Assembly (NCBI GenBank): GCA_913774665.1 | Contig: CAJYHN010000002.1 | Coordinates: forward strand, 124,001 to 188,000 | DNA length: 64,000 nt | From: an uncultured Microbacterium sp. | Lineage (GTDB): Bacteria; Actinomycetota; Actinomycetes; Actinomycetales; Microbacteriaceae | Direction: 5' to 3' | In this document: positions 23,892 to 32,252 of the stretch, piece by piece | Layout of the letters: the number at the start of each line of letters is the position of its first letter | Position numbering within the stretch: position 1 is the stretch's first letter | The notes under the pieces: generated by a model | Database searches by the model: none | The model's input: only the letters and a program-made list of their open reading frames with translations | What the model was told of the DNA's origin: nothing | Made by a program: the position numbers and the translations under genes

Positions 23892-24203
23892 TTACGCTTG
23901 GTTGTGCAGTACCTCTAAGCGGCGTTCGCGTGAGGTGAGCCGGGCCCACACACGCTCGGAGAAACCATGTTTGCGCAGCAGCTCGTCGGCGCCAGGAAGC
24001 GTGACGTTGTCACCGGGCTGAGCCCCGTACAGCTCGTAGCGGACGGTTGCGCGGAGATCTCGAACGGCCCATCGGGTCTTCTCGTCCGCTGAGCGGCCGG
24101 GGCGCTTTTCCAGGGGTCGATCCAGCAGGAATTCGAGCAGGGCGCGTGTCTCGGGGCAGACACGTTCCAAAGCGGTGGCCAAGGTGTCGGGGTCGTCAGT
24201 CAT
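23892..24203 (-). CDS. Protein of unknown function (103 aa)
   Basis: A soluble, charged, mostly helical 103-aa protein (MTDDPDTLATALERVCPETRALLEFLLD...). ATG 24203 follows GAGAGGA. It lies 23 bases after the M15 peptidase gene and 34 bases before the XRE frame, all on the minus strand, so it is probably co-transcribed. No family recognised. Confidence 0.55.
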   Translation of the reverse strand: MTDDPDTLATALERVCPETRALLEFLLDRPLEKRPGRSADEKTRWAVRDLRATVRYELYGAQPGDNVTLPGADELLRKHGFSERVWARLTSRERRLEVLHNQA

Positions 24204-24226
24204 GTGTCATCCTCTCGTTGCCGGCG

Positions 24227-24826
24227 TCACGCGACGCCGTAGAACTCCCAGTGCCAGGCTTCGTGCGGGCCGCTGCCGCCCTGGACGACCCAGGGTGGGT
24301 TTACCCACCCGTACCGGCCGGCGTTGGCGCTGAGCCAGGCGTAGGTGGCGCTGTCGTAGCTGATGCGGGCGTGGGTGTACGTGCCGATGTCGATCGCCAT
24401 GGCCCACCCGTGATTCGACGTCCCCGGTGGCGCGGCCTCGTCTCCATAGATGCGCTTCGCCTGAACCTGGGAGGCGTAGTCGCGGTAGGAGTCGTTGATG
24501 GGGAGGTCGTAGCCGAACGCCTGCCGGAAGGCGGCGTTCATGGCCACGAGCGCTTGTACGGCATCGGGGCGCAGATGCTCCCCGGACGCCCACGGGATCG
24601 GCGCCAGCTGCGATTCGGGGATGCGGCCGTTGCTGTAGCCGCCCCATGCGCCCGGTTCGGTGCCGTTCTGCGGGCTGTAGCCGGCAGCAGCGTTGCACGG
24701 GGCTGTGAGCGCCGCCGTGACGGCCACGGCCGGCGCCTCCCACTTGGCGTAGTGGTTCGGGTCGCTGTTGATCTGCACCCGAGGTGAGTCCGCGTCCTCG
24801 AGGACGGTGCGGGCATAGTCCCGCAT
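24227..24826 (-). CDS. M15 family D-Ala-D-Ala carboxypeptidase (VanY-like), signal peptide lost
   Basis: The catalytic domain is intact: SYRDYASQ, the zinc motif SNHGWAMAIDIG and the second zinc/base motif GPHEAWHWEF, as in VanY-type peptidases that trim cell-wall stem peptides. At 199 aa it has no usable signal peptide. Only what looks like the end of one (VAVTAALTAPCNAAA, about residues 35-49) remains, preceded by MRDYARTVLEDADSPRVQI, which seems to belong to the upstream HEAT-like protein. As written the product would stay in the cytoplasm, where it would have no substrate. See the frameshift/fusion finding. Confidence 0.75.
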   Translation of the reverse strand: MRDYARTVLEDADSPRVQINSDPNHYAKWEAPAVAVTAALTAPCNAAAGYSPQNGTEPGAWGGYSNGRIPESQLAPIPWASGEHLRPDAVQALVAMNAAFRQAFGYDLPINDSYRDYASQVQAKRIYGDEAAPPGTSNHGWAMAIDIGTYTHARISYDSATYAWLSANAGRYGWVNPPWVVQGGSGPHEAWHWEFYGVA

Positions 24827-24843
24827 GATGTCCCACCGCGACG

Positions 24844-25377
24844 TCAGGACCGCCTCCGCGATCGGGCGCTCTCGGCAGTAATACGGCAGTGGGTCGAGCC
24901 CAGGTACTCGCGGAAGCCGGCCTCCAGATGGGGATGCTCCTCAAGGGCACGTTCGAGCGGGCCGTAGTCCAATGCGCGGTGCGCGCCATGATCTCGAAAC
25001 GAGCGGAACAGATCGCTGACACCGCTCACGACGATGTCGGCGGGGAGCTCAGAGGCCCGCGTCAGGATGAGGTCGGATCTTCCCAGACGCGCGAGGGCGC
25101 AGGCTGCCCAGGAGCGTGCGCTCATGTCCCTACTCTCTCGGCCCATCAGCTCGACGAGGGCCTCGACCACCTCGGGCGTTTCGATGTTTATCTCGGCCAG
25201 AAGGCGAGCGGCGACCACGTTGCCCTCGGGAAGATGTTCACCGCGGATCACGCTGACCAATGCCGGGACGGCCTCGTTTCCACATGCGACCAGCAGCTTC
25301 TCGTGTTCGCCGATGAGCGGCCCCTGGTACCGAGGCGTCACGGCCCCGGGCAGGATCTCGATGACCCGTTCAGTCAC
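24844..25377 (-). CDS. HEAT-repeat-like protein, C-terminus frameshifted
   Basis: 177 aa of paired helices (VPALVSVIRGEHLPEGNVVAARLLAEI; VVEALVELMGRESRDMSARSWAACALARLG) like HEAT/PBS-lyase repeats. The last residues (THCRITAESARSRRRS) look out of frame. Adding one G to the GGG at 24899-24901 shifts into LDPLPYYCRERPIAEAVL, which reads naturally and runs into the M15 frame. Such HEAT proteins often occur in immunity or regulatory loci; the role here is unknown. It follows the DUF4303 gene by 24 bases. Confidence 0.6.
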   Translation of the reverse strand: MTERVIEILPGAVTPRYQGPLIGEHEKLLVACGNEAVPALVSVIRGEHLPEGNVVAARLLAEINIETPEVVEALVELMGRESRDMSARSWAACALARLGRSDLILTRASELPADIVVSGVSDLFRSFRDHGAHRALDYGPLERALEEHPHLEAGFREYLGSTHCRITAESARSRRRS

Positions 25378-25401
25378 GGACAGGACCGCGAGTCTGCGTC
25401 G

Positions 25402-25947
25402 TTACCGTTCGGCGACCTCATACTCCGGGAAGTGCCGGCGGAGCTGGGACTTCGTCAGGCTCAGCGGGATCAACTCGCCGCTCTCGTCGGCCGCGATCGC
25501 GACGAAATCCTTCTCCACGTCTCCCGCTGCGATCAACGTCTTGCGTGCCGCCTTGGCCGCGTGAGGGAAACACCGCAGAAAACGGTTGTACGCGTGTACC
25601 CGCTCCTCGAAGAGGCCGGAGGGTGACGCAGCCGTATGAACCGCATCCGCGATCGCCTGGACGTCGTCGCTCGGATCGAAACCGTGCGGCAGATCGGCAC
25701 CCGACCACCGGAGCGATCCGAGAAACTCGTCCGGGTCATCCTCCGGGTATTTCTGTATCACTGCGCGCAACGATTCCTCCGTGCCGACCGTCACCATGGG
25801 CCAGTACATGACCGATCCGTCGCCGTAGAACTCGTGGAACATCGCGCCGTAGATCTTCTCGCCGGGGTGTTGCTCCCGCACCACGCGCACTGCGGCGACC
25901 ATCTGGTCGGCAGCTGCCCGCTCGACTGCCTTCCACTGCGTCGTCAT
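25402..25947 (-). CDS. DUF4303 family protein
   Basis: 181 aa starting MTTQWKAVERAAADQMVAAVR. The pattern IYGAMFHEFYGDGSVMYWPMVTVGTEE, then W...DLPHG and FLRCFPHAAKAARKTL, matches DUF4303, a soluble family of unknown function common near small mixed gene clusters. It is first in the minus-strand cluster DUF4303-HEAT-M15-unknown-XRE. The intergenic region to 26,018 would hold the promoter. Confidence 0.75.
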   Translation of the reverse strand: MTTQWKAVERAAADQMVAAVRVVREQHPGEKIYGAMFHEFYGDGSVMYWPMVTVGTEESLRAVIQKYPEDDPDEFLGSLRWSGADLPHGFDPSDDVQAIADAVHTAASPSGLFEERVHAYNRFLRCFPHAAKAARKTLIAAGDVEKDFVAIAADESGELIPLSLTKSQLRRHFPEYEVAER

Positions 25948-26018
25948 CCGTCCACCGTATCGACGGCGCGCTCGGCAAGCCCCGCCGCATCCGCTCCGGA
26001 CTGTGCTGTGATGAGCGC

Positions 26019-26516
26019 ATGTGGCAGATCGCGGGGCTTCCCGCCCACCCTCTTCTGGTTCACGCTGTCGTCGTTCTCATCCCGCTCGCGGCTCTCATGG
26101 TGATCGTGGGAAGCGTGTGGCCCGCCGCTCACCGCAAGCTCGGAGTGCTCACTCCGCTGGTGGCGGCGGTGGCGCTCGTCTTCGTTCCCCTCGCGAAAGA
26201 AGCGGGTGAAGCCCTCGAGCGGCAGGTCCCCGAATCCGCGGCGCTGGAGGTTCACACGGAACTCGGCGATCAACTCCTCCCCTGGGCCATCGGCTTGTTC
26301 GTGGTGGCCGCGGGGCAATGGGTGTGGTTCCGCATGCGGGCGCGGAAGCGCTCGGGCGACACGCGTTCGACGGCCGCCCGCGTGTCGACGATCGTCATCG
26401 CCGTGGTCGCCATCGGCGTCTCGGTCGGGACCACCGTGTCGGTCGTCCAGGTCGGAGACAGCGGTGCGCGCGCCGTCTGGTCCGGGCAGTCGGGAACGTC
26501 CTCCACCGAGAAGTGA
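26019..26516 (+). CDS. DUF2231-like membrane protein
   Basis: 165 aa with four membrane helices. The beginning, AGLPAHPLLVHAVVVLIPLAALM, is the DUF2231 mark (G.P.HPLLVH), and helix 3 has HTELGDQLLPWAIGLF. The His residues may bind heme or metal in this family, but that is not proven. It is followed by a terminator hairpin at 26569-26596. Confidence 0.82.
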   Translation: MWQIAGLPAHPLLVHAVVVLIPLAALMVIVGSVWPAAHRKLGVLTPLVAAVALVFVPLAKEAGEALERQVPESAALEVHTELGDQLLPWAIGLFVVAAGQWVWFRMRARKRSGDTRSTAARVSTIVIAVVAIGVSVGTTVSVVQVGDSGARAVWSGQSGTSSTEK

Positions 26517-26568
26517 CGACGTCGCCGGTTCGCGCTGCAGAGATCATTCGGCATCCGATCCCCCGCCC

Positions 26569-26596
26569 GTGCGGAGAAGCGCTCGGCTTTCCGCAC
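26569..26596 (+). terminator. Hairpin after the DUF2231-like gene
   Basis: GTGCGGA pairs with TCCGCAC around a 14-base loop; GC-rich bases outside can extend the stem. It is followed by CGCGTTTCTG. Confidence 0.45.
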
Positions 26597-26657
26597 CGAG
26601 CGGGCACGCGTTTCTGATGGATGATCGTCACGTCGGCTCGAACGAAAAGGGGGCACG

Positions 26658-27203
26658 ATGCATCCCTCACGCGTCCACATTCTGGGTGGCAGCGGCAGCG
26701 GAACGACGACGCTGGGCCACGCATTGTCCGTGCAATGGGCGGTACCGCACGCGGACGCGGACGACTATTACTGGGTGCCGACCACTCCCCCGTTCACGCG
26801 GAAAAGAGACGACGCGGAACGGGTAGCGCTGATGCGAGAGATCTTCGTCGGGCGCCCCGCGTGGGTGCTGTCGGGCTCGATGCTCGGGTGGGGAGAGTCG
26901 GTCGTCGCGGAGTGCGACGCGATCGTCTTCGTCGCGCTCGACCCCGCGGAGAGACTGCGCCGCCTCGAAGCCCGAGAGGTCGTCCGACGCGGGGGCCTGC
27001 CCCACGACGACGAAGCCTGGCACGAGTTCAGAACCTGGGCCGAGGGTTACGACGACCCGGCCTTCGACGGCCGTCGTCGCGCCGAACACGACCGGTGGTT
27101 GGCGACGATCGGCAAGCCCGTCCTGCGTCTCGACAGTCGGTCGACGGTGAGAGAACTGGTGGATGCCGTGTGCTCGTGGGAGCACGCGGCGAAGCCGTCC
27201 TAG
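26658..27203 (+). CDS. P-loop kinase-like protein (topology-modulation/adenylate-kinase-like)
   Basis: 181 aa with Walker A GGSGSGTTTLG (from residue 10), an acidic strand after it (HADADDYYWVPTTPPF), SGSMLGWG and an Arg-rich lid (RLRRLEAREVVRRGG). This is the small P-loop NTPase group with names such as FlaR or adenylate kinase-like; the phosphate acceptor is unknown. ATG 26658 follows AAGGGGG. The stop shares the palindrome CTAG with the stop of the converging gene. Confidence 0.8.
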   Translation: MHPSRVHILGGSGSGTTTLGHALSVQWAVPHADADDYYWVPTTPPFTRKRDDAERVALMREIFVGRPAWVLSGSMLGWGESVVAECDAIVFVALDPAERLRRLEAREVVRRGGLPHDDEAWHEFRTWAEGYDDPAFDGRRRAEHDRWLATIGKPVLRLDSRSTVRELVDAVCSWEHAAKPS

Positions 27204-27766
27204 AGGTCCGTCTCTTCGACGTCGACGAGCCACCCTCTGCGGATGCGCAGACGGCGTTCCGAGGGCTCGGGTCCGTTGAGCTCGTCCTCCGTGATGCGGT
27301 CGTCCGATTCGGGCCGCTCCCCCGGGACGCTGTCGCTGGGGACGAGCTCGACCGCCTCCGGCACGGGATCGGACATCCGCATCCATCGCGAGGGACGATT
27401 GCCGATGGAGACCCCGTTCCCGAGGTCCCTGCCCGAAAACGGCCAGAGCTCCCCCTCGGCGGGCATCTCGGCATCCGGAGGGGCACCGTATCCGGGTCGA
27501 CGGAGGGCGAAGCGCTCGATCGTCTCCTGCACGACGACCTGCACGCGCGTGACCCGCCCGAGCACGCGATCGTCGGTGGAGCCCTGCGGATGCCGTGCCT
27601 CGAACGCGTCCACCGTCGCGGCCAGCTCAGCACCCAGCTGACGGACGAAACCGTCGAAGGGCGCCCGGTGTTCGATCACGAAGTCCACGTCGTCGCCGAC
27701 GCTGAACGGGTCACCGCAACACGCCCACTCCATCGCATCCAGCCACACTCGCGTCATGGATGCCAC
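27200..27766 (-). CDS. DUF6578-like protein
   Basis: 188 aa. The start TRVWLDAMEWACCGDPFSVGDDVDF resembles a family I recall as DUF6578, with a small N-terminal beta domain containing paired Cys (ACCG). The C-terminal half is acidic and proline-rich (VPEAVELVPSDSVPGERPESDD) and probably disordered. The function is unknown. The start is ATG 27766 or, three codons on, ATG 27757. Confidence 0.6.
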   Translation of the reverse strand: MASMTRVWLDAMEWACCGDPFSVGDDVDFVIEHRAPFDGFVRQLGAELAATVDAFEARHPQGSTDDRVLGRVTRVQVVVQETIERFALRRPGYGAPPDAEMPAEGELWPFSGRDLGNGVSIGNRPSRWMRMSDPVPEAVELVPSDSVPGERPESDDRITEDELNGPEPSERRLRIRRGWLVDVEETDL

Positions 27767-27790
27767 GGTAACCGGGGCGCGGGCGCCGGT

Positions 27791-28600
27791 TCAGTCGCGC
27801 CGCACCCATCCCGAGGTCATGCCCAGCACTCGCGACCCATCGAGGTCGGCCAGAGACAGGCCGGCGAACTGGGTCGCCGCATCGGAGGTCTGCCAACGGA
27901 AGCGCGGCGCGGACGTCGTCGAGGCCTCGACGACCGTCTTCGCGGCATCCTCCGCGGATTGCGCGGACGCGAACGAGGTCGCCGCGCGATCGAGGTACGC
28001 CTGCTGCTGCTCGGCGTAGGGCCCGGGGGCGGCGCGGTGGACGGAGTCGACGAACGACGACGCGACGGCAGCGGGCTCGACGATCGACACGTCGACGCCG
28101 AAGGGCGCGACGACCGGGGCGAGCGACTGCATGAGCCCCTCGACGGCGAACTTGGCGGCGCAGTACGCGTCCGAGAACGGCTGGCCCACCGCTCCCCCGA
28201 CGCTGGTGACCGTGACGATGCGTCCGCTCCCCCGCTCGCGCATGCCGGGCAGGACGAGTCGGGTCAGGCGCGCGACCGAGAGGTAGTTCGTCTCCAGCTG
28301 CTCCCGCAGGTCCTCGTCGCTCATCTGCTCGAGGGTGCCTACGGCGCCGCGTCCGGCGTTGTTGACGAGGATGTCGATCGGACCGACCGCCTCGATCAGG
28401 GCACCGGAGGCCTCGGCATCCGTCACGTCCAAGGCCCGGATGTCGAGCTCGACACCCGCCTCGGATGCCGCGGAGCGCAGGGCATCGGCACGCCCGGTGT
28501 CGCGGACCGTGGCGATGACCGTCACCCCATGCTGGGCGAGCTGGATGGCGGTGTGCAGGCCGATGCCGCTGGTGGTTCCGGTGACGAGTGCAAGAGTCAT
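27791..28600 (-). CDS. SDR family oxidoreductase
   Basis: 269 aa classical SDR: TGTTSGIG cofactor motif, NNAG at about residue 80, Ser in VTSVGGAVG and YCAAK. The Arg/Asp after strand 2 (VRDTGR) suggests NADP preference. The extended C-terminal part (about 190-260) is typical of retinol-dehydrogenase-like SDRs. Substrate unknown. Standalone gene; the 240 bases upstream hold only a weak 49-codon frame. Confidence 0.88.
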   Translation of the reverse strand: MTLALVTGTTSGIGLHTAIQLAQHGVTVIATVRDTGRADALRSAASEAGVELDIRALDVTDAEASGALIEAVGPIDILVNNAGRGAVGTLEQMSDEDLREQLETNYLSVARLTRLVLPGMRERGSGRIVTVTSVGGAVGQPFSDAYCAAKFAVEGLMQSLAPVVAPFGVDVSIVEPAAVASSFVDSVHRAAPGPYAEQQQAYLDRAATSFASAQSAEDAAKTVVEASTTSAPRFRWQTSDAATQFAGLSLADLDGSRVLGMTSGWVRRD

Positions 28601-28844
28601 GTGCTCAGTCTGCTCCTCGAACCCATGGGCGCGGTGTGCGGGGTTCGCCCAGCCGGGGCTGCCAGGGTTGCCGGGTGATCGACGACGCGGAAGGCTCCTC
28701 CGCCGATCGCGCCATGCAGGAAGACCTGCGGGACAACGGAGTGGTACGTCTGTCGGCCCGTGATCGCTCGAGCATCGACGGGCTGATGCACTTCTCGCTG
28801 ACGGCGGACTGTCGCGCGCCCTGAGGAGAGGGAAGGCCGTCGTC

Positions 28845-29621
28845 TCAGGGGCGCGCGTCGCCGTGCGGCGTGAGCTCCACCCACCCGCCGTCGAACTTCG
28901 CCTGACGGTTATCGCCCGACGAGGTGCCGGTGAGCCGGCGTCGCACCCACGGACCCACGTGCTCGCGGTAGTAGGCGGAGCCCTTCAGCCTCTCGGTCTC
29001 GGGGATCTCGCGCAGGCGCCACCACTCGGCGGGTGGCGTGAGCCCGACCGACTCGATCACCCGGGCGGCGACGCGATGGTGGCCGCGCGCGTTCATATGC
29101 AGACGGTCGACAGACCAGAACTCCCCGCCCGCCAGCTCGCGGTCGAACCAGTTGTAGGCGGTGAGCACGTCAGGGCGCGCCTCGAGACGTTTCTCGACGG
29201 CGTGCGACAGGCGGTCACCGCGCGCCTCGATGAGCCTGCCGAGCGGCAGCCCCGCCGACGGGTTCGCCCCCGAGAGCACGATCAGGCGCACCCCCTCTTC
29301 GTCGCACCGGCGCACGACGTGGTCGAAGAGGTCGACGATGCGGCCTATTCCCGTGCGCGGACGCAGCATGTCGTTGCCTCCGCCGTTGAACGACAGGTGG
29401 GTCGGCTTCAGCGCCAGCGCCGGTTCGAGCTGTTGAGCGACGATCGGCTCGATGAGCTTGCCGCGGATCGCGAGGTTCGCGTACTCGATGGGCTCTCCCG
29501 TGGCATCCGCCCATCCCTGTGCGGCCAGATCGGCCCACCCTCGGACGGTTCCGTCGGGCAGCTCATCGCCGACGCCTTCGGTGAACGAGTCGCCGATCGC
29601 GACGTAGCGGACGGATGCCAT
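28845..29621 (-). CDS. SGNH/GDSL hydrolase
   Basis: 258 aa esterase/lipase-like hydrolase with block I GDSFTEG (Ser12), the oxyanion Gly in FNGGGNDML and the Asp-His pair in DRLHMNARGH. No signal peptide, so cytoplasmic. Probably hydrolyses acyl esters; substrate unknown. The 67-bp palindromic repeat at 29675-29741 lies just upstream, between this gene and the MFS gene end. Confidence 0.88.
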   Translation of the reverse strand: MASVRYVAIGDSFTEGVGDELPDGTVRGWADLAAQGWADATGEPIEYANLAIRGKLIEPIVAQQLEPALALKPTHLSFNGGGNDMLRPRTGIGRIVDLFDHVVRRCDEEGVRLIVLSGANPSAGLPLGRLIEARGDRLSHAVEKRLEARPDVLTAYNWFDRELAGGEFWSVDRLHMNARGHHRVAARVIESVGLTPPAEWWRLREIPETERLKGSAYYREHVGPWVRRRLTGTSSGDNRQAKFDGGWVELTPHGDARP

Positions 29622-29674
29622 GGCACGAGCCTACGCGGGCGCGAGGCGCGGGCCGTCGCCCGCCACGCTCGCTC

Positions 29675-29741
29675 GTTCGGCGCGCATTCCGGCAGGCGGG
29701 GCGCACATTCTCCGCCCCGAAGGACGGAGTCCGCCCCGAAC
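29675..29741 (-). repeat. 67-bp palindromic element, copy A
   Basis: Read on the minus strand it begins GTTCGGGGCG and ends GCGCGCCGAAC, with inner GGGGCGG and GCCCCG blocks. It matches in length and in block positions the element at 60390-60456. It sits just after the MFS gene stop. Confidence 0.7.
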
Positions 29742-29752
29742 CGGGAAGAGAC

Positions 29753-31087
29753 CTACGCCAGAGCGCGCCCGCGCTGCTCGCGCAGGAACAGTGCCGCGAG
29801 CACCGCCACGACGAAGAACGCGGCGAACACCACGAACAGCAGCGGGGTTCCCCCGACGCCGAGCAGCGGCGGCACGGAGAGGGGCGCCAGAATCGAGGCG
29901 ATGCGACCGACGCCCGCCGCCCACCCGGCGCCTGTCGCACGCAGCGCGGTGGGGTACGTCTCGGGCGTCGCGGCATACAGAGCGCCCCATGCGCCGAGGT
30001 TGAAGAACGACAGCGCCATGCCGGCGGCGATGACCGCCACCTCTCCGGTGGCCGTGCCGAACAGCACCGCGGCGACAGCGGAACCGGCGAGGAAGGTTGC
30101 GAGGGTCGCGCGTCGGCCCCAGGCCTCGATGAGCCAGGCGGCGACCGCGTAACCCGGCAGCTGCGCGAGCGTGATGATGAGCGTGAAACCGAACGAGCGC
30201 ACGAGGTCGTAGCCCTGCGCGACGAGGATGGTCGGAATCCAGATGAACGCCCCGTAGTACGAGAAGTTCACGCAGAACCACAGCACCCATAGACTCGCCG
30301 TGCGCGCCCGCAGTGCCGGTGCCCAGAGGGCTCGGACCCGGGGTCGGCGGGCGGGAGAGGATGCCGAGACCCCCTCCGTCGACGCCTCGAGCGCGATGCG
30401 ACCCGCTGCGGCCTCGAGATCGCGCACGATGACGATCGCCTCGGCGTTGCGGCCGCGCGACGCCAGCCACCGCGGCGACTCGGGAAGACCCCACCGCACG
30501 ATGAGCGCGTAGACGGCGGGGATGGCGCCGAGGGCGAAGGCCCACCGCCAGCCATCGGCGGACGACGGCACCACGAGGTAGCCGATGAGCGCCGCGGCCG
30601 TCCATCCGACCGCCCAGAACGCCTCGAGGAACACGATGAGTCGTCCCCGCATGCGCGCGGGCGCGAACTCGCTGACGTAGGTCGATGCCACCGGCAACTC
30701 CGCCCCGAGCCCGAGACCCACGACGAAGCGCAGGACGAGCAGGGCCGCGAGACCACCCACCAGAGCGCTGGCCCCGGTGGCCACGCCGTACACCAGCAGG
30801 GTCAGCGCGAAGACGTGACGTCGCCCGAACCGGTCGGCCAGCAGCCCGCCTACGCTCGCTCCGATCGCCATGCCGGCGAAGCCCGCCGACGCGATCCACG
30901 AAGCCTCGGTCGGCGCCAGCCGCCACTGCACGCTGAGAGCGGCGATGACGAACGAGATGAGGCCGACGTCCATGGCATCCAGAGCCCACCCCAGACCCGA
31001 CCCACCCAGGATCCGCCCGTGGCGGCGGGTGAACGGCAGAGCGTCGAGGCGTTCGGACACCCGGATGGTGTCGGTGGTCGTGGTCAC
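29753..31087 (-). CDS. MFS transporter, sugar/aromatic-acid symporter type
   Basis: 444 aa with 12 membrane helices and MFS motifs: GGLLADRFGRRHVFA after helix 2, RFVVGLGLGAELPVASTYVSEFAPARMRGR in helices 4-5, and PESPRWLASRGR before the central loop. These match the MHS/AAHS-type symporters (NiaP/BenK-like). GTG 31087 overlaps the stop of the LLM flavin enzyme as GTGA, so the pair may take up and oxidise one compound. Upstream in-frame sequence was excluded as antisense-like. Confidence 0.88.
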   Translation of the reverse strand: MTTTTDTIRVSERLDALPFTRRHGRILGGSGLGWALDAMDVGLISFVIAALSVQWRLAPTEASWIASAGFAGMAIGASVGGLLADRFGRRHVFALTLLVYGVATGASALVGGLAALLVLRFVVGLGLGAELPVASTYVSEFAPARMRGRLIVFLEAFWAVGWTAAALIGYLVVPSSADGWRWAFALGAIPAVYALIVRWGLPESPRWLASRGRNAEAIVIVRDLEAAAGRIALEASTEGVSASSPARRPRVRALWAPALRARTASLWVLWFCVNFSYYGAFIWIPTILVAQGYDLVRSFGFTLIITLAQLPGYAVAAWLIEAWGRRATLATFLAGSAVAAVLFGTATGEVAVIAAGMALSFFNLGAWGALYAATPETYPTALRATGAGWAAGVGRIASILAPLSVPPLLGVGGTPLLFVVFAAFFVVAVLAALFLREQRGRALA

Positions 31088-32154
31088 CGGATGCCGGGAG
31101 CGTCGACCGGCGTGGAGGTCTCGGCGAGCATCTCCTCGACGAGGGGGCGCACACGCGTGCCGTACAGCTCGATGCTCGACATCAAGCGGTCGTGCGAGAT
31201 CGACCCGCTCGCGATCTTCATCTGGAAGCGGGAGTTGCCCAGCGCCCGCACGGTCGCGGCGATCTTCCGAGCGACCGTCTCGGGCGAGCCGACGTACATC
31301 GATCCCTCGGGCCCGACGTCGTGCTGGAAGCGCATGCGGTTGTACTCCGGCCAGCCGCGCTCGCGTCCGATCGTGTTGTTCAGCTCGGCGACACCCTCGA
31401 ACGCCTCGTCCCAGGCCTGCTCGTCGGTCTCGGCGACGTGGCCGGGCGAGTGCACCGAGATGGGCATCTGCGGCTTGCCGAGTTCCTGCAGCGACCGACG
31501 GTAGAGGTCGGCGTACGGGCGGAACCGCGCCGCGGACCCGCCGATGATCGCGAGGACCAGACCGTAGCCGTAGCGCGCCGTGCGCACCACCGACTCGGGT
31601 GAACCGCCGACCCCGACCCACGCGGTCAGGCCCGTTTCGGTCTTGGGATAGACATCGGCATCCTGCAGCGCGGCGCGCGTGCGGCCCGACCAGGTGACGG
31701 GCTTCTCGGTGAGCAGGTGCGAGAACAGCTCGAGTTTCTCCTCGAACAGCTGCTCGTAGTCGGCGAGGTCGTAGCCGAACAGGGGGAACGACTCGATGAA
31801 CGAGCCGCGCCCGAGGATGACCTCGGCGCGGCCGTTCGAGACGGCATCCAGCGTCGCGAAGCGCTCGTAGACGCGCACCGGGTCGTCACTGGACAGGACG
31901 GTCACGGCGGTGCCGAGGTGGATGCTCTTCGTGCGGGCGGCCGCGGCGGCCAGCACGATCTCGGGACTGGTGACGGCGAAGTCCTTGCGGTGGTGCTCCC
32001 CCACCCCGAAGAACGACAGCCCCACCTCGTCGGCGAGCACCGCCTGGTCGACGACGTTGCGGATGGTCTGCGCATCGGACAGCAGCGACCCGTCGGGGCC
32101 GCGCGAGATGTCTCCGAAGGTGTCGAGTCCGAGCTCGAGGGGGCGGGCGTCCAT
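31084..32154 (-). CDS. LLM class flavin-dependent oxidoreductase
   Basis: 356 aa luciferase-like TIM-barrel monooxygenase (LELGLDTFGDI, FFGVGEHHRKDFAVTSPEIVLAAAAARTKSIHLGTAVTVL, AEVILGRGSFIESF). It uses FMNH2 supplied by a separate reductase. ATG 32154 is chosen since AAGGAG lies six bases before it; an ATG five codons earlier has none. Coupled with the MFS gene by GTGA, which suggests a two-gene uptake and oxidation unit; substrate unknown. Confidence 0.88.
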   Translation of the reverse strand: MDARPLELGLDTFGDISRGPDGSLLSDAQTIRNVVDQAVLADEVGLSFFGVGEHHRKDFAVTSPEIVLAAAAARTKSIHLGTAVTVLSSDDPVRVYERFATLDAVSNGRAEVILGRGSFIESFPLFGYDLADYEQLFEEKLELFSHLLTEKPVTWSGRTRAALQDADVYPKTETGLTAWVGVGGSPESVVRTARYGYGLVLAIIGGSAARFRPYADLYRRSLQELGKPQMPISVHSPGHVAETDEQAWDEAFEGVAELNNTIGRERGWPEYNRMRFQHDVGPEGSMYVGSPETVARKIAATVRALGNSRFQMKIASGSISHDRLMSSIELYGTRVRPLVEEMLAETSTPVDAPGIR

Positions 32155-32215
32155 GGGATCTCCTTGCATTCGGATGAATGAACTTTACGCGACGGCCGAG
32201 TATTCCCCCGCATCG

Positions 32216-32247
32216 CCGAGGGGCGCCGCCGAAGCGACGCCCCTCGG
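32216..32247 (-). terminator. Hairpin after the DUF885 gene
   Basis: CCGAGGGGCG pairs with CGCCCCTCGG (10 bp, 12-base loop), six bases from the DUF885 stop on its downstream side. No T-run follows. Confidence 0.6.
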
Positions 32248-32252
32248 GGAGA

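Noticed and set aside
28675-28824. 49-codon plus-strand frame (GTG start) between two minus-strand genes
   Set aside because: No ribosome site, no family match and typical of chance frames in this GC range.
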